Below are positions 17,650 to 26,685 of a stretch of DNA of 64,000 nucleotides, piece after piece. The notes below the pieces were generated by a model. The model was not told where the DNA came from and searched no databases. It saw only the letters and a list, made by a program, of their open reading frames with translations. Origin of the DNA: Methylobacillus glycogenes JCM 2850 (GTDB taxonomy: Bacteria > Pseudomonadota > Gammaproteobacteria > Burkholderiales > Methylophilaceae); the NCBI RefSeq assembly GCF_000617925.1, contig NZ_BAMT01000004.1, forward strand, positions 62,001-126,000, given 5' to 3'. Position numbers and translations under genes: made by a program. Position 1 is the first letter of the stretch, and every line of letters begins with the position of its first letter.

Positions 17650-20472
17650 TTAGCTTACTGGCGCCAATGCCAGGGCGGCGACTGGCATGCTGGTAAAGAT
17701 TTCCTCCAACTTGATCATGCCCGAGTAAATATGACGTTGCCCGCCAGAGAACAAGTCCAGTGCCTCGCCATTAAACTGGCTGGGCAGGTGCAAGAGCGTG
17801 TGCTGACATTGTGTGGTAGAGAGTTTGAGCTGGTGGCTATCCGCAAGCAGGCTCAGGCTGAACCTAGGCACGGCCACAATCAGCACATGGCCCTGATATT
17901 CACGCATAAAGGCAAAAATTTGCGCTGCCTTGGGGCCGCTGAGTGTGAGCGGCTGGTAGTTGCCTTCACTGAACAAAGCCGGGTGGCGCTGTCTGTGCCC
18001 CAGTAGCGCATGAATCAGGTGCTGCTTGATGGCACCATTGCGCCAGTCACTCAGCTTGTCATCAATGCTGATGCCCTGTACACCTAGATGCCCCTGTAGC
18101 AATTGCTCACGCAAGGCATAGTCCACGGGGCGGCGGTTGTCGGGGTCTACCAGGCTGAAATCCCATAACTCGCTGCCCTGGTAAAGATCGGGAATGCCTG
18201 GGGTGCTCAGCCTCAGTGTGGCCTGTGCCAGGCTGTTGACTGCGCCAGCGGCGGCAATGTCCTGCACAAAGGCAAATACCGATTGCAGGAATTCCTGGCT
18301 GAGCTCAGGGTCTAGCGCGCTATGCAGCAAGCGGCTGCATGCGTGCTCGTAATCAAGATTGGCCTGCATCCAGCCTGAGAGGCGCTTGGCCTCGCGCACA
18401 CTCTTGATCAACCATTGATCCAGCCTTTCGGCATAGGCTTTGAGGCCGGGCTTGTCATCGGGTGCCAAATCCAGCGGCCAGGCACCTACCAGCGTCTGGT
18501 AGAGCATGATTTCGTGCGAAGGCCGTGGCGCACTGTAAATCACATTCTGGTTTTCTTCGGGATGGATATTGATATGAAAGCGCGCATTCATGAGCTGCCA
18601 TTGCGCCACCAGGCTGGCCCAGCGTTCAGCACACTGGCTGAGCGTGGCAATGCGGGCACGGGTATCTTCGCCACGTTTGTGATCGTGGGTGGCGGTGGCC
18701 AGCAGGTTGTGCGGATAATCCTTAAGCCGCTGGCTGCAAGCAGCATGAAAGGCTTCGGGGCTGAGGCTGAATTCGTCAGGGTCGCTGCCCACCTCATTGC
18801 GCGAGAGCAAACGGCCAAAGCGGTAAAAGGCCGTATCTTCCATGGACTTGGCGCATAGCGGTGGCATCAGTTGCTGAAAGCGCGTCATGGCACGTTGCGA
18901 TAGATCGGCCAGCTCACTATCCGGGTCCTGCTTGACCAGATCGGCACTGAGCCAGCCCAGCAGAATATTGACCAAGGGCTTGTCTACCTGGCCCAGGGTA
19001 CGCACCGCGCTGGCGGCCACTTGTGCGAATAGTTTGCGGTCTGTCGGGTCTGGCCCGCTTTTGCCTATGTAACTGCGGTACACCGGGAAATGCACCAGAA
19101 TTTCGGTCAACACCCGCTTGATTGCCGCCAGTGAGAAATCGCGCGACATCAACTGCGCACGCGCGATGCGGTGCAAGGCAGCAGCGGTGCTGTTGAATTC
19201 GCCAACCAGATTTTCTGCCAGCAATTGGTAGCGCGCGCTGCGCACATGGCGCGCCAGGTCATACTGATCCTGCGTTGCGCTCTGCCAGAAATTGCTCAAA
19301 GGTACGGCACCACGTGGGTCGTGCAGCAAGGCACTGACCTGATCCATGAATTCATAGCCTGTAGTGCCATCCAGATTCCAGCGCTTGCGCAGGGTTTCCC
19401 CGGCGGCAAGAATCTTTTCAGCAATGATGTAGGGTTGCTGCTGTAGCTGCTTGGGCCTGTGTTTGAGCAGGGATTTAAGCCTGGCCCTGAGCTTGAGGCA
19501 ATATTCCTGCGGGTGGGCCAGGCCATCAATATGGTCCAGGCGCACGCCATCAATAATGCCTTGTGAGTAAAGCTGGAACAGCTTGGCATGGGTAGCCTCA
19601 AACACCTCATTCAGTTCTACGCGTACGCCAGCCAGCTCGCTGACTTCAAAAAAGCGCCGCCAGTTGATTTCATCGGCCGCATTGCGCCACCAGGTCAGGC
19701 GGTAGTTCTGCCGTTCCAGCAATTCATGTAGCTGGGCGTGATCAGCGCTGAGCTGCTGCATGGCAGCGCGCAGGGCTTGCAAGCCGGATTCCTGCTCGCT
19801 AAACAGCTTGAGCGCCGCCTGCACTTTGTCCGCACCTGCGGCAATTTCATCAAAGGGGGCCTGATAATCCAGGCGGCCAAACTGTTCAGCCAGCTTGGCC
19901 AGCGCCGCATTCTTGCTGCTGGCAAGAATGGTGGCATAGTCCTTGAGCGCGATGGGGAACAGAGTGTCGAAATAACGCGCCACGATCTGGCCGTCTACAT
20001 AATCCAGGCTCAGCTGACCATTGTTGAGCACTTCGCCATAGGGTTCGCCCAGAAAAGGGGCGAGCAATTTGTTATGTAGCTGTGGGTCTGGCGAATCCCA
20101 ATCTATATCAAACCAGAAGGCATACGGACTTTGCCTGCCCCATTGCAGCATATGCTGCCACCAGGGGTTTTCCGAGCCACCCACCCCCATATGGTTGGGC
20201 ACAATATCCACAATTAGGCCCATCTCATGCGCGCGCAATACCTTGACCAGGCTGCGCAAGGCGGCTTCGCCACCCAGCTCGGCATTGACCTGGGTTGGGT
20301 CCACCACATCATAGCCATGGGTAGAACTCTGGCGCGCGGCAAAGATGGGGGATACGTAGTAATGGCTGATGCCCAGGCTGGCAAAGTAGGGCACATATTG
20401 CTCGGCATGGGCAAAAGTGAAGTCTGCATGCAGTTGCAGGCGCACAGTGGCACGGATATGGGTTTTGCGCAT
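17650..20472 (-). CDS. treY: Maltooligosyl trehalose synthase (TreY)
   Basis: The start is set at the ATG ending at 20472, with GAGG six nt upstream; this Shine-Dalgarno overlaps the treZ stop. A TTG at 20484 would overlap the treZ stop itself. The about 940-residue length is right for TreY, a GH13 enzyme. Motifs include FTFAHAEQYVPYFASLGISHYYVSPIFAA, DIVPNHMG (region I), GVRLDHIDGL with the nucleophile Asp (region II), YIIAEKIL with the acid Glu (region III) and TATHDHKRGEDTRAR (region IV). TreY isomerises the reducing-end glucose of maltodextrins to a trehalose unit that TreZ cleaves. Last gene of the operon. Confidence 0.92.
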   Translation of the reverse strand: MRKTHIRATVRLQLHADFTFAHAEQYVPYFASLGISHYYVSPIFAARQSSTHGYDVVDPTQVNAELGGEAALRSLVKVLRAHEMGLIVDIVPNHMGVGGSENPWWQHMLQWGRQSPYAFWFDIDWDSPDPQLHNKLLAPFLGEPYGEVLNNGQLSLDYVDGQIVARYFDTLFPIALKDYATILASSKNAALAKLAEQFGRLDYQAPFDEIAAGADKVQAALKLFSEQESGLQALRAAMQQLSADHAQLHELLERQNYRLTWWRNAADEINWRRFFEVSELAGVRVELNEVFEATHAKLFQLYSQGIIDGVRLDHIDGLAHPQEYCLKLRARLKSLLKHRPKQLQQQPYIIAEKILAAGETLRKRWNLDGTTGYEFMDQVSALLHDPRGAVPLSNFWQSATQDQYDLARHVRSARYQLLAENLVGEFNSTAAALHRIARAQLMSRDFSLAAIKRVLTEILVHFPVYRSYIGKSGPDPTDRKLFAQVAASAVRTLGQVDKPLVNILLGWLSADLVKQDPDSELADLSQRAMTRFQQLMPPLCAKSMEDTAFYRFGRLLSRNEVGSDPDEFSLSPEAFHAACSQRLKDYPHNLLATATHDHKRGEDTRARIATLSQCAERWASLVAQWQLMNARFHINIHPEENQNVIYSAPRPSHEIMLYQTLVGAWPLDLAPDDKPGLKAYAERLDQWLIKSVREAKRLSGWMQANLDYEHACSRLLHSALDPELSQEFLQSVFAFVQDIAAAGAVNSLAQATLRLSTPGIPDLYQGSELWDFSLVDPDNRRPVDYALREQLLQGHLGVQGISIDDKLSDWRNGAIKQHLIHALLGHRQRHPALFSEGNYQPLTLSGPKAAQIFAFMREYQGHVLIVAVPRFSLSLLADSHQLKLSTTQCQHTLLHLPSQFNGEALDLFSGGQRHIYSGMIKLEEIFTSMPVAALALAPVS

Positions 20473-20480
20473 GTGCGTCC

Positions 20481-22336
20481 TCAAACAGACTTATCAAAAA
20501 TGGCGATAAAGCTGGTGGCGGGCAACTGACCTTGTTGCAAGCCCGCAGCGGCATCGGCGTAATCAAGAATAATGGTGGATTCACCCGGGCTGAGAGTGGC
20601 CCAGTCCATCTCTACTGCCTGCTGCCCGAGGTTAACCGCAATGGCAAGCTGACGCTGGCTGGTGAGCTGCCAGCGGGCATAGACGGCACTGGGGCCCATG
20701 GCCTCGGCGTGCACGGCCTTGCAATGCTCCAGCACTGGCAGCAAAAACTGGTGGCGTAGTTGCAGCAAGTGCTGATACCACTGCCGCCACTGACTATGCG
20801 CAGCATTGTTGCTTGCGGGTTCCAGCGGCGCAGATTCCTGATAGGTTTTCCAGGCATTGGGGTCAGGAATTTGTTCTACCAGGGTGGGGTCGCTGAATTT
20901 GCTGAAGCCGGAAAACTCCCTGCGCCTGCCTTCACATACGGCTTTGGCCAATTCCGGGTCGGTATGGCTGGTGAAGTAATAAAACGGGTTCTCGGCACCA
21001 TATTCTTCCCCCATAAACAGCATGGGGATTGCAGGGCTGAGCAGGAGCAAGGCGCTGGCAGCGTGCAGGGCGCGCTCATCGGCGAGGTCAATCAGGCGCT
21101 CGCCAAAAGGTCGGTTGCCAATCTGGTCATGGTTCTGCATGAAGTTGACAAAGGCGGTGGGCGGCAAGCTGGCGCTGGCTTCTCCTCGTGGCGTACCGCC
21201 CCGGTGCGGCGAAGGCTCGCCTGATAGATAAAGCCTTCGCGCAGACAGCGTGCCAGTCGGGCGGAGGCTTGCTCGGCATAATCGGAATAATAGCCTTCGG
21301 TTTCACCAGTCAGCAGCACATGCAGCACATGGTGGCTATCGTCATTCCACTGCGCAACAAAACCGCTTTGCAGCAGATTGACCGCATTGTCATCATTCTC
21401 AGCCACCAGATGCACATGACGCAGCCCGGCAAAGGTCTGGTTCACGCTGCTGGCTATTTCTTCCAGTAGTGATTTATCCCAAATCGCATGGCAGGCGTCA
21501 AAGCGTAAACCGTCAAAGCGGAATTCCTGTAGCCAGTAAAGCGCGTTAGAGATAAAGAAGGCGCGGACTTCAGGCAGGGCATAGTTGATGGCCTTGCCCC
21601 AGGGCGTATGCCTGTCATCGCAAAAGAACTGCGGCGCATAGTGGTAGAGATAATTGCCATCCGGGCCAAAGTGGTTGTACACCACATCAAGAAACACACT
21701 GATACCCAGGCTGTGCGCCTCATCAATCAGCGCCTTGAGCTCATCTGGGCTGCCATAGCTGGATTGCGGCGCAAATTGCAGCACACCGTCGTAACCCCAG
21801 TTGCGATCACCGGGAAAGCTTGCCAGAGGCATCAGCTCTATGGCGGTAATCCCCAGCGCCGCCAGGGCAGGCAGATGTTGCTGCACGCCGCGATAGCCCC
21901 CCAACAGGCCCACATGCAGTTCGTAGAGTATGGTTTCGTGCCAGGGTTTACCCTGCCAGTCCTCGGTTTTCCAGGCATAACTCAAGGGGTTGTGCACCAC
22001 ACTTTCCCCATGTACATCCAGAGTTTGTGAGCGGGCATAGGGGTCTGGTACCAATAATTCCTCACCATCACGGTTGCGGATGCGGTAACGGTAGCGAGTG
22101 CCTGCTAGCCCAGCAACGCGGCAACGGAAATAGCCTGTGCTGCCTTCTGCCTGCAAGGCATGCTCCTGGGGCGGGCTATCCTCGTTTTCACGCAGCACCA
22201 CGCTCACGCTCTCGGCATGCGGTGCCCAGATGCGGAATTCCACTAGGTCATTTGCCAGCAGCGTGCCCCCGGCAGGTAGCGCATGCAAGGCATGCGTGGG
22301 CTGTTGATCAGCATGGGGTTTGGTGCTGGGCATCAT
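20481..22336 (-). CDS. treZ: Maltooligosyl trehalose trehalohydrolase (TreZ), frameshifted
   Basis: The ATG ending at 22336 overlaps the treS stop in an ATGA arrangement. The N-terminal carbohydrate-binding domain (FRIWAPHAESVSVVL) is followed by the GH13 barrel: DVVYNHFGPDGNYL, GLRFDACHAI with the nucleophile and HLVAENDDN with the catalytic Glu. The frame then breaks at the CC at 21220-21221; one added base gives GFIYQGEPSPHRGGTPRGE. The rest (PPTAFVNFMQNHDQIGNRPFGERL, MLFMGEEYG) continues in the second frame. The repaired length is about 620 aa. TreZ releases trehalose from maltooligosyl-trehalose made by TreY. Confidence 0.88.
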
Positions 22337-25300
22337 GTGGTAGCTTCCTTGTGGAGTAATTGCAGCAGGCCGTGCAGAGGCACATCCAGCCAGCTAGGGC
22401 GTTGTCTGGCTTCATGGGCAATTTCGCGCAGCGCGGTTTCCAGCATGTGCAGGCGTAGCAGGCAATGCTCTTCGGCTGGGGCCAGGCCGCGCTGCTGGTG
22501 ATAACTGCTGAGCAGGGTTTGGATGGAGTGCTGTTCATAGGCACGCAGCAGTTTGCTGCGGCGTTTGGCACCATCACTGGCGGGTTTGGCCTTGTCGGTT
22601 TTTTCCATATGCGCGGCAGCATAGGCAAAAGAGCGCAGCAGGCTGGCGACATCGCGCAGGGGATGGTCCTTGGCCAGTCGTTGCGTCAGGCTGCTGGCCG
22701 GGTCGCCCTCGAAGTTGATAAACATCACATCGCCAGAAATCACCAATACCTGAGCCAGATGCAAGTGGCCATGGATGCGAGTGCGTACTTCGCCTTGGGT
22801 TTTTTCCGCCAGATCATCCACCAGGGCTTGCAGCTCATCACCTCTGGCCAATACCTGTTGTATCAACTTGGCATAAGGACTGTCATGCCAGCGTGGCTCT
22901 GCCAGCAGGCGCAAAATCTGCTGCAGGTGCGCCGTGATGCGTTGCTGCCAGGCTTGGGCATCCTGCGCGGTAATGGTTTCAGGGGCAAAACAGGCATGAG
23001 GGGCTGTATCTGTGTCTGCTGTTTTCTTGGCCAGGGCCTCATGCAAATCCGCCAAACGTTTGCCCAGCATGCGCGCAAACAGATCCAACTCCTTCATGGG
23101 GCTGGTATCGGCCAGCGCATGAGAATCCGGGCTTTCGCTATGCAGTACATCCTTGTCCAGCACCTCGTTGGCCTCACTATGCTTGAGCAGGCGTTCCAGT
23201 CTATCCAGCGACCATTGCCAGCCATCGCCCTGATGGTGGACAAATTCATAGGCCAGCAGCCAGGGGGTGCTGCTGCCATCAGCACGCTCTATGCTGGCTG
23301 AACCTATCAGCGCCGGGGTATGGCGGAAGTCCGCTTGCTGGAGGTGATGGGCCATGTCCAGGGCCGGATGCGGCGCTGGTGTCATCTCGCGTAATAACTT
23401 AATGGCCGCTACATCGTGAATGACGATGGTGCTATTGCCCTGCGCGTGGGCGGGGCGGCTGATTTCAGTCTCGCGCGGCAGGCTGGGCTGCCAGTAATGC
23501 GCCTGGGCATGAGCCTGGGCATGTTCTTGGACATGTTTTGCAAAGCGTATATCACCCTCTGCTGTTGGCAAACGGCTTTCACTCTGTAGATGGTGCAGCA
23601 GCGTCAAGGCAAAGCTATCAAGGGCGGCGGCGTCACTCAGCATGCTAATGACCGGGCCTTGGCGCACGCGGGTCAGGGTTGATGTGGGGGTGGCGTTGAG
23701 TATGGGCCGCACGCTGGCGCTATTGCTGTCTGCAATTTTTGCCAGCGGCAGAAAATAGGCTTGCTCGCCTGCACTGCTGACCTCTGCCAGCAGGAAAGCA
23801 TCGCTCTCCTGATCTGCAGATGCATGGCCAGGTAACTGACCGATTAAGGACAGACTGAGCTTGGCATCCTCGCTATGTCTATACCAGGCCTGGTCGGCAA
23901 GGTAAGCCGGCAAAATGCTTTGCTCGAGAATATGCCTGGGCTCATCGCGGAAAATATCCTTGGGGCCATCCGCCAGCACCAGGGTGTAGTACTCCGGCTT
24001 ATGCTCCTGACGCCCCTCGGGTGGCGCTGCCAGTTGTTCGGCTGGGGTCAGGCGGAACCAGAAGAAATCAAATGGCGCCAGGGTCAGCACATAAGGCTGC
24101 GCTGTGATGCAGGGGAAGATAGAGCCATTGATCATCTCTACCGGATACAAGCCGGAAAACTCACTCAAATCCAGCGTCACCGCCTGGGCGGCACTGGACA
24201 TATTGGCGACGCAGAGTATGACCTGGCTGTGTTGCGTATGCTGGTTCTCGCCATTGTGCAACTCTGTATGCGTCAGCTCGGCCTGAGCCTCGTTGTCGCC
24301 TGTCGTGCTCACCTCAGGTGCGCTGGGTGAATAGGTACGCAGGTAGCAGAGTATTTTGCGGTTATCGGGGTAGAGCAGTTTGAGCGGGCCACGGCCAAAG
24401 GCCTGGTACTGCTTGCGTATGGCCAGCATGCGCTTCATCCAGTTGAGCAGGGAGTGCGGGTCTGCCTGCTGCGCCTCAACATTGATGGATTGGTAACCAT
24501 ACTGGTTATCCATAATGCAGGGCAGCACCAGCCTGGCCGGGTCTACGCGTGAGAAGCCGCCATTGCGGTCTGGAGTCCATTGCATGGGCGTACGTACGCC
24601 GTCTCTGTCACCCAGGTGTATGTTGTCGCCCATGCCTATCTCATCACCGTAGTAGATCACTGGGGTGCCGGGCATGGAGAGTAGCAAGCTATTGAGTAAT
24701 TGCAGACGGCGGCGGTCACGCTTGAGCAGCGGTGCCAAACGGCGGCGTATGCCAACGTTGAGCCTGGCCCGGCGCTCACCTGCATAGAAGTTATACATAT
24801 AGGCGCGTTCTTCTTCCGTCACCATTTCCAGCGTCAGCTCATCGTGGTTGCGCAAAAACACCGCCCATTGGCATTCTGGTGGAATTTCCGGGGTCTGACG
24901 CAAAATGTCGGTAATCGGAAAGCGGTCTTCCTGCGCCAAGGCCAGATACATGCGTGGCATCAGCGGAAAATGGAAAGCCATCTGGCATTCGTCGGAATCA
25001 CCAAAATAAGCTTGTACGTCCTCGGGCCACATATTGGCTTCAGCCAGCAGCATGCGGTCCGGGTAATTTTTATCCACCTCGGCGCGGATTTTCTTGAGGA
25101 TGGCGTGGGTTTCCGGCAGGTTTTCGTTGGAGGTGCCTTCACGCTCTATCAGATAGGGCACCGCATCCAGGCGCAGGCCATCCACCCCCATATCCAGCCA
25201 GAAACGCATGATGCGAATAATGGTGCGCAGCACGGCGGGGTTATCAAAATTGAGGTCGGGCTGGTGCGAGAAAAAGCGGTGCCAGTAATAGGCATTGGCG

Positions 25301-25839
25301 ACCGGGTCCCAGGTCCAGTTGGATTTTTCGGTATCGGTGAAAATGATGCGGGTCTGGCTATAAGCGGTATCGGTGTCAGACCAGACGTAAAAATCACGTG
25401 CGGCAGAGCCTGGCTTGGCATTGCGGGCACGCTGAAACCAGGGGTGCTGATCCGAGGTGTGATTGATCACCAGCTCGGTGATCACGCGCAAGCGGCGCTT
25501 GTGCGCTTCATGAATAAAGCGTTTTACGTCGGCCACCGTGCCATAGTCGGTATGCACGCCACGATATTCGGCAATGTCATAGCCATCATCGCGCCGTGGT
25601 GAGGGATAGAAGGGCAATAGCCAGATGGTGTTGACGCCGAGTTCGGCAATGTAATCCAGCTTGCTGATCAGGCCAGCGAAATCACCTATGCCATCGTTAT
25701 CGGCATCAAGAAAGGATTTCACGTGCACCTGATAGATAACCGCGTCCTTGTACCAAAGAGGGTCATCCGTGAAACGTCGGCCAGGGTGGGCTTGGGATTG
25801 CACTGGCTTCTTGCGGCTATGGCGGTCTTCGCTGTTCAC
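22333..25839 (-). CDS. treS: Trehalose synthase fused to maltokinase (TreS-Mak/Pep2)
   Basis: GTG start ending at 25839, with AAGGAG seven nt upstream. Residues about 25-560 are the GH13 trehalose synthase: INHTSDQHPWF, nucleophile Asp225 in GLRLDAVPYL, acid/base Glu268 in LLAEANMWPED and Asp333 in FLRNHDE. Residues about 640-1160 are a maltokinase domain with a kinase-like catalytic core (RTRIHGHLHLAQVLV, FINFEGDPA, RDVASLLRSFAYA). The fusion length of 1168 aa is typical. TreS interconverts trehalose and maltose; Mak makes maltose-1-phosphate, usually for GlgE. No glgE is in this window. First gene of the operon treS-treZ-treY. Confidence 0.92.
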   Translation of the reverse strand: MNSEDRHSRKKPVQSQAHPGRRFTDDPLWYKDAVIYQVHVKSFLDADNDGIGDFAGLISKLDYIAELGVNTIWLLPFYPSPRRDDGYDIAEYRGVHTDYGTVADVKRFIHEAHKRRLRVITELVINHTSDQHPWFQRARNAKPGSAARDFYVWSDTDTAYSQTRIIFTDTEKSNWTWDPVANAYYWHRFFSHQPDLNFDNPAVLRTIIRIMRFWLDMGVDGLRLDAVPYLIEREGTSNENLPETHAILKKIRAEVDKNYPDRMLLAEANMWPEDVQAYFGDSDECQMAFHFPLMPRMYLALAQEDRFPITDILRQTPEIPPECQWAVFLRNHDELTLEMVTEEERAYMYNFYAGERRARLNVGIRRRLAPLLKRDRRRLQLLNSLLLSMPGTPVIYYGDEIGMGDNIHLGDRDGVRTPMQWTPDRNGGFSRVDPARLVLPCIMDNQYGYQSINVEAQQADPHSLLNWMKRMLAIRKQYQAFGRGPLKLLYPDNRKILCYLRTYSPSAPEVSTTGDNEAQAELTHTELHNGENQHTQHSQVILCVANMSSAAQAVTLDLSEFSGLYPVEMINGSIFPCITAQPYVLTLAPFDFFWFRLTPAEQLAAPPEGRQEHKPEYYTLVLADGPKDIFRDEPRHILEQSILPAYLADQAWYRHSEDAKLSLSLIGQLPGHASADQESDAFLLAEVSSAGEQAYFLPLAKIADSNSASVRPILNATPTSTLTRVRQGPVISMLSDAAALDSFALTLLHHLQSESRLPTAEGDIRFAKHVQEHAQAHAQAHYWQPSLPRETEISRPAHAQGNSTIVIHDVAAIKLLREMTPAPHPALDMAHHLQQADFRHTPALIGSASIERADGSSTPWLLAYEFVHHQGDGWQWSLDRLERLLKHSEANEVLDKDVLHSESPDSHALADTSPMKELDLFARMLGKRLADLHEALAKKTADTDTAPHACFAPETITAQDAQAWQQRITAHLQQILRLLAEPRWHDSPYAKLIQQVLARGDELQALVDDLAEKTQGEVRTRIHGHLHLAQVLVISGDVMFINFEGDPASSLTQRLAKDHPLRDVASLLRSFAYAAAHMEKTDKAKPASDGAKRRSKLLRAYEQHSIQTLLSSYHQQRGLAPAEEHCLLRLHMLETALREIAHEARQRPSWLDVPLHGLLQLLHKEATT

Positions 25840-26205
25840 CAGTTTGCTCCTTCTGGGGGTGGATACGGGGCCGTCGGTACATGCAGAGAAATCTATTTTT
25901 TATTAATGCACTCTTTGATTAATGCCTTCAGTCCTAGCTTTCGTTAGTCATCACCATGCTGCGAGTGCAATGACAGCTTCATCTTATGGATGAGCACTAG
26001 CATCAGCCGATCAGCCTGCCACTGATTTCACTGTAGGAATGGGTTGACACAATGACTGTTTGTTGTTTTTAAACAATTGCTTGAGTTGGATGGCTGAGAT
26101 TGGGCCCAGGAAACCTATTGCGGCTGAGGATTCTTAATCAGTACGTAATGCAACCGTAGGCAAGCCTTGTTTACTTAATCAGGCGGTTTTAGCCAGGAGG
26201 TCGAG
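25840..26205. other. Divergent intergenic region upstream of treS
   Basis: This must hold the promoter of the treS-treZ-treY operon (minus) and that of the small exported protein (plus). A dyad TTGTTT-TT-AAACAA lies near 26060-26075. No gene is recognised. Confidence 0.4.
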
Positions 26206-26544
26206 ATGCACAAGATCATCGTCATACTGATAGGTTTGATACTGGGTTTGCCAGGGGTGGTCACCATGCAGCAGGCAGCGGCAGAGCCGGTACAAATGGA
26301 AAAGCCAGCACCAGGGAAGAAGTCAGCACCAGTTAATAATGTTGTCCCGCCCTGTGATAGCTCGGCAAAAACCAGCAAGCCGGACTGCAATACCGATGCC
26401 GATAGCTTGAAGCAACCGCCTGCAATGCCGGGCGAGCGTGACAGCGTGATTGTGCCGCCGGAAGTGCCTGCAGAAGGATTGCCACACCAGCAAAACGAGA
26501 AGATGCCCGATATTGATCAGCGTCAGACACCACAACGACATTGA
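26206..26544 (+). CDS. Exported proline-rich small protein (112 aa)
   Basis: AGGAGG lies 6 nt before the ATG. A signal peptide (KIIVILIGLILGLPGVVTMQ) is probably cleaved after QAAA. The mature part is Pro/Gln/Glu-rich, low-complexity and with one cysteine pair (PPCDSS and KPDCNT). It lacks a lipobox. It lies 141 nt before the PLD-VTT gene on the same strand. No family recognised. Confidence 0.55.
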   Translation: MHKIIVILIGLILGLPGVVTMQQAAAEPVQMEKPAPGKKSAPVNNVVPPCDSSAKTSKPDCNTDADSLKQPPAMPGERDSVIVPPEVPAEGLPHQQNEKMPDIDQRQTPQRH

Positions 26545-26685
26545 TGATCTATGAGTCACATGCCACCTTGACCTGATGAGGCAGGGTTGCAGACTGATCA
26601 AGCCAGGGCAGTAAAAAGTTAATACCAGGGAGAAAGCCATAGCACGCATGCCATCAGGGAAACTGTCCCGTCGGGCACTCCAGAA

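Noticed and set aside
24700..25602. A 300-codon plus-strand open frame opposite treS
   Set aside because: It lies fully inside the well-supported treS coding region on the other strand; its sequence shows no domain and reflects the codon bias of treS.
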